Source: Enoplolaimus lenunculus (lineage: Eukaryota; Nematoda; Enoplea; Enoplida; Thoracostomopsidae). Taken from it: a stretch of 64,000 nucleotides of DNA. The notes beneath the pieces are model-generated. The model was not told the origin of the DNA and searched no databases. It saw only the letters and a list, made by a program, of their open reading frames with translations. This document shows positions 48,440 to 61,100 of the stretch, piece after piece (the stretch's first letter is position 1; every line of letters begins with the position of its first letter). The position numbers were made by a program, and so were the translations under genes. The stretch lies in the NCBI GenBank assembly GCA_030248215.1, contig JASANG010003548.1, positions 182,710-246,709 on the forward strand, given 5' to 3'.

Positions 48440-49516
48440 CTGTAGTGATCCGAATAGGAGGGTGTGGGATAATAAGAGGAGGGTCCAACATTTTGAGTCC
48501 CAATTAATAGGAGTTTGTATCCGTAGTAAGTGTCTGTAAGCGGATATAGTTCCTAAACTCTAATTTTAGTTCATATGTCAATTATCTCTAATTGTAGTGC
48601 ATAAATGAGTCTAGGACGAAATATAGCTGAGTTCGAAACTTAAAGCGTACTTAAAATTTGAAAGTACATTCCTAAGTATAACCTAGTCTGATATCTCAAG
48701 CTATTGACACAAGTCAAATAGACGTTTAATTCAACGGATAATTGCAGTACCGGATATAGGTATATGAGTAATGCGGGGTTCACGTTTTAACCGGGGCAGC
48801 TTGGGACACGTTTTGTCCCTATTAGACTATTGGGTCAGATTTTGTCTGCTAGTAGACCCCATATCGTATTCAAAAATTCGTATTTGTCTGCTAATATCAT
48901 GTGTAGGTCACCTTTTGTCCCTCAATATCAAGTGATATTCGAGGTATTGTCTGCGAATATCATATGGTATTTTTCAAATGTCTGCGTAGGTGAGGTAACA
49001 TACCCAAATTGTTCTGTTGAATATCATATGATACTAGAATTTGACATTTGAATTTTTGAATTATGAAGCTGTGGTTTTAAGCGATTTTGTGTCGGAAACG
49101 ATTTGCAGACATGTATTTGGTATTTTAAACACGTTTGTGCCTCTACCGTCCAACTTTTGATTCATTTATTCGTACCTTAAGGTTACACTGTTCCGCTGAA
49201 TATCATATGATATTCGTTGAAATTTTGGAATACCGTCCCTTTTACACATTGATCGTTTGAGAGCGGTGGGTGGTTTGTAAACTAATGTCATATGACATTC
49301 GAGTTTTGTCTGTTCATGCGATATAAGTGCCCAAATTTTAACGTTGACGTCGAATCAACATGGGAAAACCGTGTCCCACCTGCCCCGGTTATAACGTGTA
49401 CCCCGCATAACGAAGGGCGGCGGAGCGTGAGTTAAAAATAAATAACAATCCGTTACGGAATAACAAGCGGGTATCAAATAAATATCAGTTACCCCCTCTT
49501 ATTCGTGTCACTACAG
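48440..49516 (-). mobile_element. Mariner-like MITE with nested Harbinger-like MITE
   Basis: Ends CTGTAGTGATCCGAATAGG and CTTATTCGTGTCACTACAG are inverted and flanked by TA (48438-48439, 49517-49518). Interior matches the + copies in reverse. The copy 48772-49407 is inserted in it. Confidence 0.8.
48772..49407. mobile_element. Harbinger-like MITE (nested)
   Basis: Starts TGCGGGGTTCACGTTTTAAC, ends GTTATAACGTGTACCCCGCA; TAA on both sides. Confidence 0.82.
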
Positions 49517-49518
49517 TA

Positions 49519-50176
49519 CGGTTCAACATCGAATTTGTTTCGTCAAACATTTTAGTCCCGAAGAAGTCTGCTGGTGGATATTTTGCATAGGCGCATTTTT
49601 AAAACATCCAATGGATTATTTCCCGCTGCAGAATTTTCGTGAATTTTTCGCCATTAAAAATCAATCAGTGAAATTATTCTTTCTCGGAAAGATGCACAAG
49701 TGAAGTTTTGCCGTTTAGTAAAATGTTTTCAGTGCAATTTGCTGGCTCTTTTTGTCCTCTTGGCAAATGAAACAATTATTTTCAACATAATTATGACTTT
49801 ATATTCAAAAGTAACGTTCAATAGAGATATATTATAACACGAAATTTAATAAAAAGATAACGAATAAAATTTATTACAAAATGAACATAATTGCCAAAAT
49901 TACGCACTGTATTTAGGCAATTTAATACGAAGCCACGAATTATTCAGTTCAGATGTTGAGATCGAGAGAATTATTATGCAACATTGGTGTTACCACAAGT
50001 AGGATAAAAGTTAAAATTTTAAAATTCGGATTCCGATTGCAATCGGAACTCATTTTGAATCACAAATTCGGTTGAACTTTGCTTGCCCTGAACATTCTGT
50101 AAAATAAGTATTTCATAGTGTATTAAATATCAAAACCCTGATGTTCCTCGTTGCTTTAGTATATTTCGCTTTCAAA
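49519..50176. other. Intergenic, nothing recognised
   Basis: AT-rich, stops in all frames, no end repeats seen. Confidence 0.4.
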
Positions 50177-50345
50177 TTAAGTAATTGCTTTTGTCGCTTG
50201 TACGTATGCATCCCCTAATGTACGAATATATAAAATATCTTTATTTTCACGCCGCAGTACTGTTGTTAGCTTTAGCTGATCACAATGTACACGACAATTA
50301 CAGTCTCCATTGACCATTTCTTTAAAAAGTGTGTTTATGCGAAAG
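50177..50345 (-). CDS. Candidate exon with Cys cluster
   Basis: Acceptor CGTCTGCCCAG. Encodes MVNGDCNCRVHCDQLKLTTV then RRENKDILYIRTLGDAYV, open to a stop at 50177; a donor GTACAA at 50203 would end it earlier. The CxCxxxC spacing recalls extracellular domains of DEG/ENaC channels, but this is weak. No partner exon was proven. Confidence 0.3.
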
Positions 50346-50510
50346 CTGGGCAGACGAAATCGCAGTTCAAAGCATAAAGGCACAGCGTACATACAAATAA
50401 AGCCCAATTAATAGTTCCGCTGCCGCTGTGACGCCTTAACTTTGTATCGAAGAAGTGGGGATCCAAAGACATTCCTATTTTTAACCACTTCTGCCTTCAG
50501 TTGATCACTT

Positions 50511-50957
50511 GTACTATCGTCAGCCGAATAAAATGGGGACTGAAATTTATGTGGCCTCTATTGAGGGTATTCCCCTGTTATTCGGTTACGGACGGTTATT
50601 TGTTTTTAACCCACGCTCCGTCACCCTTCGTTACTGATATGTATCCGGTACTGCAACTATCCGTTGAATTAAACGTTTGTTTGTCTTGTATCAAACGCTT
50701 TAGCGATCATGCAAGGTTATACTTAGAACATATATACTTGGAAAATTTAAGTACGCTTTAAAGTTTTGAACTCAGCTGTATTTCGTCCTTGACTTTTATG
50801 CACTACAATCAGGAATAATTGACATTTATGGGCTCTAGGGTTGACGGACGCTATCCGCTTACTGACTCTTATTAGGGTTACCGACTCCTATTGATTGGGA
50901 TTCAAAATTGGGACCCTCTATTATTACACCACACCCTCTTTATTCGGGTCACTACTG
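50511..50957. repeat. Mariner-like MITE (CTGTAGTGAC family)
   Basis: Colinear with 33134-33576; right end CTTTATTCGGGTCACTACTG then TA. Confidence 0.65.
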
Positions 50958-51128
50958 TAGCAAACTTTTATAGCGTACTCGCGACACCAAATAAACTATA
51001 GTGTTGAATGAAATTATTCTATGATAGCTTGCGGTCACGTGTGTGAATATAACACGTTTTTTTGAACTGCGTGCCAAAAATTCGAACAAATTTTCCAACA
51101 AAACGTTCGTTATTTGATTGGACCGCTA

Positions 51129-51335
51129 CACTGTAAAAAATGCGGAGTCAAATTGACTCTCCGAAATAGGCTTTCCAAACTACACAAACTGAGTCAAATT
51201 CGACTCCGCTAGAATCAAATTTGACTCAGTGAGTCGCACGTTTAACGCTGATGGAGTCAAAATTGACTCAGTTTGTGTAGTCCCGTACATGCTACTTCGG
51301 GTATAGTCAATTTGGGCTCACAATTTTTTGCAGTG
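51129..51335. mobile_element. Palindromic mariner-like MITE (GAGTCAAATTTGACTC family)
   Basis: TA-flanked; CACTGTAAAAAATGCGGAGT and CAATTTTTTGCAGTG ends. The best whole copy of the family split at 2.0-10.3 kb. Confidence 0.75.
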
Positions 51336-51396
51336 TAGTCGCAGCTGAGTGAGTATAAAATTTTGGAAAAAGGAAAGCCAAGAAGCACATATATAC

Positions 51397-51587
51397 CTCT
51401 CACACTAAATAAGTGACCAACACTTATGCCATGTCTTCTAATTCGAGTCGTTTGACCAGGTCGACCATTCGGCGTCGATCCTTCGGGGTCGATCCTTCGG
51501 CGACAAATAGACTTGCACGGCTTGACCATCGACTTGGATTCGCGTAACAATCTGGGGTAGTTTTGAACTTGCTTATCACAGAATAAG
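51397..51587 (-). CDS. Candidate exon, basic and Cys-containing
   Basis: Acceptor AATGTTTTCAG, donor GTATAT. Encodes LFCDKQVQNYPRLLRESKSM then VKPCKSICRRRIDPEGSTPN, open throughout with coding-like composition. May belong with the candidate at 50177-50345, but the phases do not join directly. Family unknown. Confidence 0.35.
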
Positions 51588-52480
51588 CTGAAAACATTGT
51601 AACATCATTAATTTAATATTTTCAATCATATTTAGATTTCAAATCCAAATTTTTAGTTGAAATAAACTGCTTTGGTTGCAGTTATATTCCAGACAGCTCG
51701 TGAGTTGAGATGAAACGCTTCTCAGATGATCTGGGTTCCCATGCTTTTTCGAAAAATATAGTGAAAAATTTCACTGGAGTATACAAAATATTTCTTGACA
51801 ATAATAAAGAGTCTAATAGTGTAATCGGTTTAAATATTTCTGATTTTCTCAGCGATCAATAAGAATTTTGAAAAGCAAAATTTTTTTCGCTATAGATTCA
51901 ACATAAATGAAGTTAGTTTAGGTTTTGTATTGTTTTGTTTGTTTGTGATAGCTACAAGTTGTGCCTACAGTTTTAAAATGGGTAAGAAGTTATTACGCCG
52001 GAAATTGCCATAAATATAAGTGTATTGTAAATAGAGCCGCAGACAAAATTTTTATGTACAGGTAAGCTGGTCGCAGTATATATTTAACTAAATTTCTAAA
52101 TCCAAACAGGTCGAGTTGACATATGAAACCCAGTGGCCTACGCCGTTGTATTTTGTACTTACATAAATAAACTTATAACTCATGCGATTTCAAGGGACCC
52201 TAACCAGGATAGGGGAGGCAGCTCCAACTCTCCACGCTGAGAGATTCTCATACTACAAATGCCAAAAACACAGTTGAATACTTTATTAGAAATTTTAGCT
52301 AAAAAATTAAAATTCCAAACGGGAACAGTTGACATCAAAAATCCCCGTAGGTACACCTCTGTTTATTGTGTATAAATATATTTACACGCAATCAGGCGTG
52401 TTTTGATCGCTGGTTTTGTCTACGCTGCAATCCTGCTTGTTGTTGTCACATGTGTCTATATTTTGATCATTTTGGGTAGC
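51588..52480. other. Intergenic, nothing recognised
   Basis: AT-rich; no exon or end repeat supported. Confidence 0.4.
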
Positions 52481-52482
52481 GC

Positions 52483-52870
52483 TATACTTTTGATTACGTT
52501 CGGCACCGTCAGTCACCCTCACGGCGCCGTCCGTCACCGTGAATCACGGTGCGGTATCGTGGTGTCGGACGGCGCCGTGCGGGTGTCGGACTGCGCCGTG
52601 CGGGTGTCGGACTGCGCCGTGCGGGTGTCGGACTGCGCCGTGCCGGTGTCGGACTGCGCCGTGCCGGTGTCGGACTGCGCCGTGCGGGTGTCGGACTGCG
52701 CCGTGCGGGTGTCGGACTGCGCCGTGCGGGTGTCGGACTGCGCCGTGCGGGTGTCGGACTGCGCCGTGCCGGTGTCGGACTGCGCTGTGCCGGTGTCGGA
52801 CTGCGCCGTGCGGGTGTCGGACGGCGCCGTGCTGCGCGTGTCGGTCGGCGCCGTGTGGGTGTCGGAAAAG
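52483..52870. repeat. 21-bp GC-rich minisatellite
   Basis: From 52556 about 15 units of 21 bases, TGCGGGTGTCGGACTGCGCC plus G, with a C/G variant in some. Because 21 is a multiple of three, several frames on both strands stay open and give SDCAVRV-type peptides. The left flank GTAGCGCTATACTTTTGATT matches relatives at 12.4 and 35.6 kb. Confidence 0.88.
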
Positions 52871-54201
52871 CAATGAGTATATTTTTTATCCCAAATTGAC
52901 AAAACCAAATGTATAATGCGCGAAGACCATTAAAGCAGCTGCAAACTGAACTTTTACATTATGTATATATTTGTATATCACGGCTTATATAATTGACAGC
53001 CTTGCTAAAACCACCGTACCTTTTGGATATTAACGCACGTCCCAGCGTGCCATAACCGGTTGATGCACAGTTAATGCACGCTTCAGCGTGCCTTAACTGT
53101 GCTTCAAGCGTGCCGAACGGCTGTACAGCAAGGCCGATGGCGGTACAGCAAGGCCGATGGCGATATACGAATGGAAAACATAAAAACACTAAACGTAAAC
53201 ATTAAAATATAACCCACACTAGGTTTATTACTTAAAAATTTTAACACACCGCGTGTAAACTTTTTCAGGCTTCACAATTGTCCTAATACTATTACAGGCC
53301 CGCAGCCAGCTCAGATCAAGTGAAAATCTCCCGTAGGCTATTAAGCAAAGCTACTTTTCTAGTACTAAAAGCTGAATTGTTTTTATTGGATTAAAATAGG
53401 TTTACATATACTGACAGGTTTGAGCACTGATTTGTGTTAATACAAGACATCACAAGTTTATTTGGGCAATTCACGTTGGCACAATCGCTCTTTTAAGGTG
53501 ACACGTCGACAACTATTGTCCTCAGGTCTGGGCATAATTGAACAGTTCTCAACCAGGCTGTCTCCAGACGTAAGTAAGTAGTAAAGTCCTCGTTAAAAGG
53601 CCTTCAGTTTTAAGTTTCCTTTGTGAAGGGCAGATAACTTGACTTAATTAGCAAGCTCGGTATTCAAGATAATGGTGTTTTCAATACTTCAAAGAACCAA
53701 AAATTGTTTGTTTGACGGCTGTGGTACAAGTCAGCTGTATCATGGCTTTATTGTTCTTGCGTGTGGTACACTCGATCATCGCTGTCATGCTGTGCACGTA
53801 ACTCAACAACTCGCGCAGTGTATTCGTGCAGAATTCATGGTATGGTACTCGTTCTACACTTGTGAGTGCACTCGTTGTTTATTCACTTGCTCAGCAAGAA
53901 AGCGATGCTCTCGTGCAAGCAGTCGCTTCATGTTGCAGCGGCAGGTTCATTGGGTTACGGTGAGAGGACCTTTTGCGGCTAACTTCGGGAACGATACGTT
54001 AACAATCGCTGCGCTGGAATTTGCTAAACCACAGTTGATTGTTTTAGTTTCAAAGTTTCACCCCAGAACAACATCTATTTTACTTGTGATAAAATGAAGA
54101 TTGTACAAGAGAGGAACGAAAGTTATTGCTGCGGACGTAGCTTATGGATCGTGCATGTTTGAAACGTGGTTCGTATGGATCATGACAATATCAGCGGTTA
54201 C
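52871..54201. other. Intergenic, no gene supported
   Basis: A 141-codon open frame (53672-54097, +) has no domain and no clear splice context. A 22-base direct repeat (GGCGGTACAGCAAGGCCGAT core) occurs at about 53128-53165, with GCACGCTTCAGCGTGC-like palindromes before it. Confidence 0.35.
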
Positions 54202-54580
54202 CAGGGTGCAACCGGAGGTAAAAAATACCTGACCCGAGCTGGAGCTGGAGGTCAACGAAACTTGCCGGAGCCAGAGCCGGAGCTGGAGGTGAGGCGACAT
54301 TCCGTAGTAACGATGACGAACTAGTTAATTTTAACTAATATCTGTAATATGTTATAATTTGTTTGTTTTTACGCTAATGTTCTGCGAATTTTCGTTAATT
54401 CTTTCCTGAAAATTGTGATAAAAGTAAAACGAAACACGCTCAAACAGATAAATTTTGCAAAATTAGGCAAAATTTGCTACCGAAATTGCCGGAACCTCCG
54501 GCAAAAATTTTACCGGAGCCGGAGGCCGATTTTCTGCTGGAGCCGGAGCCGGAGGCAGACCTGCGGATGTAGGTACCCTG
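54202..54580. mobile_element. hAT-like MITE (CCGGAG family)
   Basis: Starts CAGGGTGCAACCGGAGG and ends TGTAGGTACCCTG; 8-bp duplications GCGGTTAC/GCGCTTAC. Interior is built from GAGCCGGAG and its complement. Confidence 0.7.
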
Positions 54581-54784
54581 GCGCTTACTGTGTACGCGAC
54601 ATTATAATTTGCCGGGGGTTAAAAAAATTTTAGTAGGGGCACACAAGGATAACAACTGACTTGTAAGGAGAATGAAAGTTTCTTAGGGGCGGCCAAACTT
54701 TTTAGAGGGCAATGCAGCTATCAGGCCCTTCTCTGGTTATCGGCCCAGCGTATGCGTTGTAATAAAGCTCCACAGAGTGAACCA

Positions 54785-55128
54785 TTATTCAGAATTTGAT
54801 TTATCAAACAAGTTTGTGATATTTAATTCAACATCTGGTTCTGGTGCGGCCGTAACCAACGATTTAACGCCATAGTCAAATATGTTCGTGTTAGCATCGG
54901 CTGGTTGAAAACGAAAGTTACACAGTAGAACGGCAATTGTGTACATTAACTGGACAAATGCAATTTGATGCGCAATGCATTTGTGTCGACCATCTGAAAA
55001 CGGCATATATGCATTCCAAGGGACAACGTGTTCATTGAGGAACCGCTCTGGTATAAATTCGCAACAATCGTCACCCCAAATTTCTGGATCTCGGTGCATT
55101 TCTGCGATCACAATTAATACGTTGGTTC
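54785..55128 (-). CDS. P450 exon with heme loop (last)
   Basis: Acceptor TTTTTTACAG. Encodes VLIVIAEMHRDPEIWGDDCC, the PERF motif and FSDGRHKCIA, then TAA. Confidence 0.88.
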
Positions 55129-58100
55129 CTGTAAAAAACGAAATTTTGTACTTGCAGTCAGTCTGTATTCAAAAAATATTGATAGATATTCAAGACAAAT
55201 ATGATTTAGTCTCCAAAACAGACATACAGGTCTTGAGTTCCAGCCCTGAAAGTTTTCAAACATATGTGTCTGAATTATTAAAAATTTAAAAGCCTGAAAT
55301 TTCAGACTTTGTATATTATAAAGAATTAAAACATATATTTCTCAAATATAAGACAAATATGTCTGAAACATAAGACAAATATGTAATAGACTTGCTTTGA
55401 TGATTTTCCTGATATATGTCTCATAAACAAAGATTTGATATGTAAGCTGACTCCAAATCAGGAAGTTAAAGCTGAACATAATTCGATAATTTTACAACAT
55501 GAGATACGTTTAAGACTTAACCTTAGGTTTTAGAGAGAGTAGTAGTGTAAGAAGGCCGGTTTTGCCCTTCTTACCTACATTACTTCCACATTCTCCACTT
55601 TATGGAGGTGGAGGGAGAATTTGCGCAGTCCCCCCAACGCAGAGGGAGTTGAGAGGAAAAGGGTTGAAAAACGAGGTGCTTGCAATGGTCAACAGGAAAT
55701 AATCCCTAGCTCAGCATGTATTCAGAGTACCCCGACGCCGTAGGGGGCGCTCCTGGTAGTTGTGCAAACAGCGGCTGGTTTTTGTACAAAGTGCTTTTTC
55801 GTTATAAAACAAATACAAAAAACATACATATAAACATAACATGTAATTATCAAATATTGGCTCTTTTCAAGTCTTCTTTTTGTGGGTATTGCTGCTGATG
55901 ATTTCTTTCATCTACTCCACCACCTTATTTCAATATGAAGCGCACGGTTTATTCATTTGCAAATTGAACTCAACTGGCTTTTATTATATTTTGCGGGGTT
56001 CACGTTATAACCGGGGCAGCTTCGGACACATTTTGTCCCTATTAGCCTATTGGGTAACATTTTGTCTGCTAACAGACCCCACATCATATTCAAAAAGTCG
56101 TGTTTGTCTGCTATCATCATATGTAGGTCACCTGCTGTCCTTCAATATCATATGATATTCGACGTATTGTCTGCGAATATCATATGATATATTTTCAAAT
56201 GTCTGCAAACTTGAGGTAATGCGGCGTTCACGTTATAACTGGGGCAGCTTGGAACACGTTTTGTCCAATGTTGATTCGACGTCAACATAAAATTCTGTGA
56301 TCCGAATAGCGGTTATGTAGACCAAATGTGAATATCATATGACATTGGCTTACAAATCACTGATGTCGAGCGATCATCGTATACAAATAACCATTTGTCA
56401 TATGATACTGCGGGACATTTATGCGAATATCATATGTTATTCCAAAATTCTACTAAATATCATATGATATTTATACAGGACAATGGAATTTGTGCACGCT
56501 AAATAAAACAGTAAAAAGTCGGATAATGCAGCATTAAATGATTTCGCAAGTTGAATTAGCTTCTACCGTTCTGTTTCTCGCTAAGTTTTTCCCAAAATAT
56601 ATTCCTAAGTGCAAATAATTCAAATTTGAAATTTTAGTATCATATGACATTCTACAGTACAATCAAGCTAGTTTACCACAACTTTGCAGACATTTTCAAA
56701 CATATCATATGATACTCGCAGACAATATTTGGAATATCATATGATATTGCAGTACAAACAGTAGATGTCACATCAGGATAGCAGACAATTCAAATTTTTT
56801 GAATCTCATAGCGGATAAACGGTCAGACAAAATGTTACCAGCTATAGTCATAGGGACAAAACGTGTTCCAGGCTGCCCCAGTTATAACGTGAACCCCGCA
56901 TAACATACCTAAATTGTCCTATTGAATATCATATATACTAGAATTTGAAATTTGAATTTTTGAATTATGATGCTGTAGTTTTAAGGGATTTTGTGTCGGA
57001 AACGATTTGCAGGCGTGGATTTGGTATTCAAAGCACGTTCTGGCGCGGTACCGTTTAACTTTTTATTAATTTATTAGTATCCAAGGGTTACACTGTCCCG
57101 CTGAATATCATATATTCGTTGAAATTTTGGAATATCACCCAAAAATTTCAAACACGGAACCCTTTTGATAAATGCAGTTGGCATTTATAGGGGACATGTG
57201 TTTATGAACGGGTGCCATATTGTAGCTTTGTTTTTGTCAAAGCTGGCAACATTTGATTTAGCAAGAGTACTGCATTGGAGATTATTAGATGTTCATGTCA
57301 ATATAATAAAAGCTAGCTGAGTCATTTGGCAAATGTATAAACCGTGCGCTTCATATTGAAATAAGGTGGTGTAGTAGATGAAAGGGTTCATCAGCAGCAA
57401 TACCTACAAAAAGAAGACTTGATAATTTAATATTTGCTAATTATATGTTATTTTTATTTATATGTTTTATTGTATTTGTTTTATTATAAAAGAAAAAAGC
57501 CCTTTGTGCAAAAACCTGCCGCTGTTTGTATATCTACCAGGAGCTGCCCCTATGGCGATGGGGTAGTCTGGTTACATGCTGGGCTATGAATTAGTTCCCG
57601 TTGACCATTGCAAGCACCTTGTTTTCAACACTTTTTCTCCTCTCCTCCCCCTCCGAGAGGGAACTGCGCAAATTCCCCCTCTCTCCACCACCACATAGAG
57701 GACGTGGAGTTGGTGGAGATGGAGGGGACGAAACCGGCCTTTTTTCACTAATGAAATTGATCTCAACCAGAAACGTCCTTGAAATTTCGATCATTTGTAG
57801 GTATATACAGTTTTAAGAATATATAATGCAGGGTTCTTGTAATAACTGAGACATATTTGAATATGTTTGCAATGTTGTTACAATCTCAATGGTTTGAAAG
57901 CCAATGTTATGCGGGGTTCACGTTATAACGGGGCAGTTTGGGACACGTTTTGTTCCTATTAGACTATTGGGTATCATTTTGTCTGCATATACCTATATCC
58001 TATATCGCATTCAAAAATTCGTATTGGTCTGCTATTAACATGTGTGGGTCACCGTTTGTTCTATAATATCGTACGATGTCCAAGGTATTGTCTGCGAATA

Positions 58101-61100
58101 TCATATGATATATTTTCAAAAGTCTGCATACTTGAGGTAACATACCCAAATTGTCCTGTTGAATATCATATGATACCAGATTTTGAAATTTGAACTTTGA
58201 ATTATGAAGCTGTGGTTTCAAGCGATTTTGTGTCGGAAACGATTTGCAGGCGTGTATTTGGTATTTAAAGCACATTTGTGCCGCTACCGTCCAACATTTC
58301 ATTTATTTATTAGTACCCAAATGTTACACTGTCCCGCTAAATATCATATGATATTCGTTGAGGAATATCACATGATATTCACATAAATGTCTCACAGTAT
58401 CACGTGACATACCGTCCCTTGTACACGTTGATCATTTGAGAGCGTTGGTTTGTAAGCTAATGTCATATGACGTTCGACTTTTGTATGTTGAGCCGATATA
58501 AGAGCACGAATGAATCAACATGGGACAAACCGTGTCCCGCGTGCCCCAGTTATAACGTGAACCTCGCATTATATGATGTTCAATTTCTGTCGGTATACCC
58601 GCTATTTAACAGCTTTTCGTATTGACGTCAAATCAACTTGGGACCAAACATTTTCCGGTGTCGCATGAAAAACGACCCCCACAACGGGCCCCCACCAGAC
58701 ACATTGGGGTCACATTTTTCCACTGTTGCTCGAATAAACGACCAAACTGAAAAGGTACACCCCGGTAGTTTTTACATTTTTCATATATGAAATATTGACC
58801 CCTATAAAAAATTAATCGGACATTATGAAAATGTGTGCGAGGCCATTATTTGGTTTGTCATTTTTCTTGCGACACTGGGCTGCCCAGGTTTTAACGTGAA
58901 CCCCGCGGTGCCTAAAAGTAGTCGAGTTGCAAAATTAGCTATGTCGTTTACAAACTGTTAAATTCAGCGCGTTGAATGTTAAACTGAACACAGTTTTTGG
59001 GTTCTCTCGTTTCGATATTATATTCATGTTATAAAACGTTGTTTGTACTTTACCTGCAGGAATCAGATATCCGTTGATATTATCTGCATTCACCGATTTT
59101 CTTGTAACATATGGTGCCGGCGGAAACAATCGCATGCTTTCTCGCAATGTCGCCCTGATGTATGGCATCGCGATGTTTGTTTTGGTAAGATTGTCCCACA
59201 TTACGTTGAATCCGTCCTCTAAAACATGACTGCTTGATAGTTAATACGAAACATTAATATTTTATCATATTCAACGAATGGCACCTGCATGCTATAAGAA
59301 TAAAATATCGTTTTATACACGCAATTAGAATGTTTGTAAACAGTTAATATTAACCGTTTACTTTAATATTATTTATCTTCCAATTCAGCATCCAGTTGTT
59401 TGCGTTGAATTGAAACGCCCAGTAGGGTAAAGCTTACACTACACGCGATCACATGCGTATAGCGTCTATCACCAGCTATTGATATGTTTGCAAACTGACA
59501 AACACTAAATGCAATTGCGAATCTCAAAATTGACGCAAAAGTAGGACGAACCAAACGAGGAAAAATGTACTGAATTTTAAATCTCACAATTCACAGTTTC
59601 GAACGCTGCAAAACTTATCATAAAACAGTGAAGATGACACAACTTTAAAGATATGGGGCCCTGTGTTCATGTTTCATTTGAACATCTCAACGCTGGTATT
59701 ACAATTTTAATAAAATACCTACAAACGTGTATTATTTACGTTTATGTTTTTCAAAAAACAATTTGGCTTCAACACGGCAGCGTTCTTGTACTTTGGAATT
59801 ATGTGCGAGTAATAACAACGTCCAGGTTGCACTAAGACTTGTAGTGTCGTAACCAGCAAACAAAAATGTTGTAATTAAATCGATTTGTTCTTGCCAATTC
59901 AACTGTCCGGATGCGGTATTTTTTCGAATGGAATCGAGTAAGTTTGGCTTTTTTTGATCGAACGTCTTATCGTTGTTGCTTCCGGTTACGCTTGATCTAT
60001 CGTTAATACTTTGTTCCGGTGATAATATCGGTTTTAGCGAATTAATATTGTTACACTGAACAAAGTTTATGTTTTGTTTCACTGATTGAAGCAAACATCG
60101 TAATTGAACGAGTAAACATGCTCTGAATGGTAGCGGCATATCAGACATAATATATTGTCGTATTGGATTCAGTAAATATTTAAACCCCGGCACAATGCCC
60201 ATTGGAATAGCTTTTTGAGTAGTAACCAGAACATTTAATGTTTGCGATAAAGGTGTTGATTGTTCAGTACATGCCTGAAATATTCAATGGACTTAGGTAC
60301 AAATTTTTAAAATTACAATATTTAACCAAAATCTTGCGTTTTATATATTTTTCAATGTTGTTTTGCTCATTTGGTTGTCGAAGCTGCGTTAAGCATTAAA
60401 GAATTCAAACAAATTGTGTTAAATCATGTGTTTTTATTATGTCGCTCACACGTTACCATACGTGCACCCGGCACATCCATCGTCCTCCTATACTGTTTTA
60501 AAAAGGCTAGCTATACTCTTATTGCGTACCAGTGTGTGGAAATTTTACCTCTAAATAAAAAATGTCCGCATTGAGTTTATTGAAATTTTATCTCTAAAAA
60601 TGTCCGCATTAAGTTTATTGCATTGACGGACATTTTGTATACTGTTTGCGCATTATGTTAATATTAAATATAGAGTTGCGTGTATTGTCGGACTTTGTCG
60701 TTTACAGTCTGAAAGGTGTCGCCGGAAAGCGCTAAATAAGATAATTAATTTACTGCGTAATTTTGTTGCTTTTTGCAAGTTCGCCAACATTTCCCGCCAA
60801 AATTTCAATTTCGCGCCAAATTTTGAATTGGCCGCCAAAATTCGAATTTCCCGCCAAAATTTGAATTTCCCGCCAAAATTTGTATTTCCCGCCAAAGTTT
60901 GAATTTTGCCGCCAAAATTTGAATTTCCCGCCAAAATTTGAATTTCCCGCCAAAATTTGAATTTTCCCGCATAAATTTGAATTTGTCGCCAAAATTCGAA
61001 TTTTCCCGCCAAAATTTGAATTTCCCGCCAAAATTTAAATTTTCCCGCCAAAATTTGAATTTTCCTGTCAAAATTTTATTTTCCCCGCTAAGGTGTCCCT

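Larger units (their letters stand above)
55552..57744. repeat. 2.2-kb foldback with nested MITEs
   Basis: 55552-55988 and 57315-57744 are inverted copies of each other. Shared blocks: AAAAGCCAGT/GCTAGCTTTT with TATTATAT, AAGAAGACTTGA, GGTGGAGGGAG and GGCCGGTTT. The middle is filled by Harbinger-like MITEs. Lies in a P450 intron. Confidence 0.75.

Noticed and set aside
52534-52916. Long repetitive open frames (SDCAVRV, CRTAPCG and others) on both strands
   Set aside because: They follow from a 21-bp tandem unit, a multiple of three; no start context, signal or splice sites.
53672-54097. 141-codon + strand open frame
   Set aside because: No recognisable domain, odd Cys/His content and no splice or poly(A) context; probably chance.
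60653-61071. Open frames with GKFKFWRE/NSNFGGK repeats
   Set aside because: Products of the 19-bp minisatellite; the same peptides appear in three frames and at 34841-35418.
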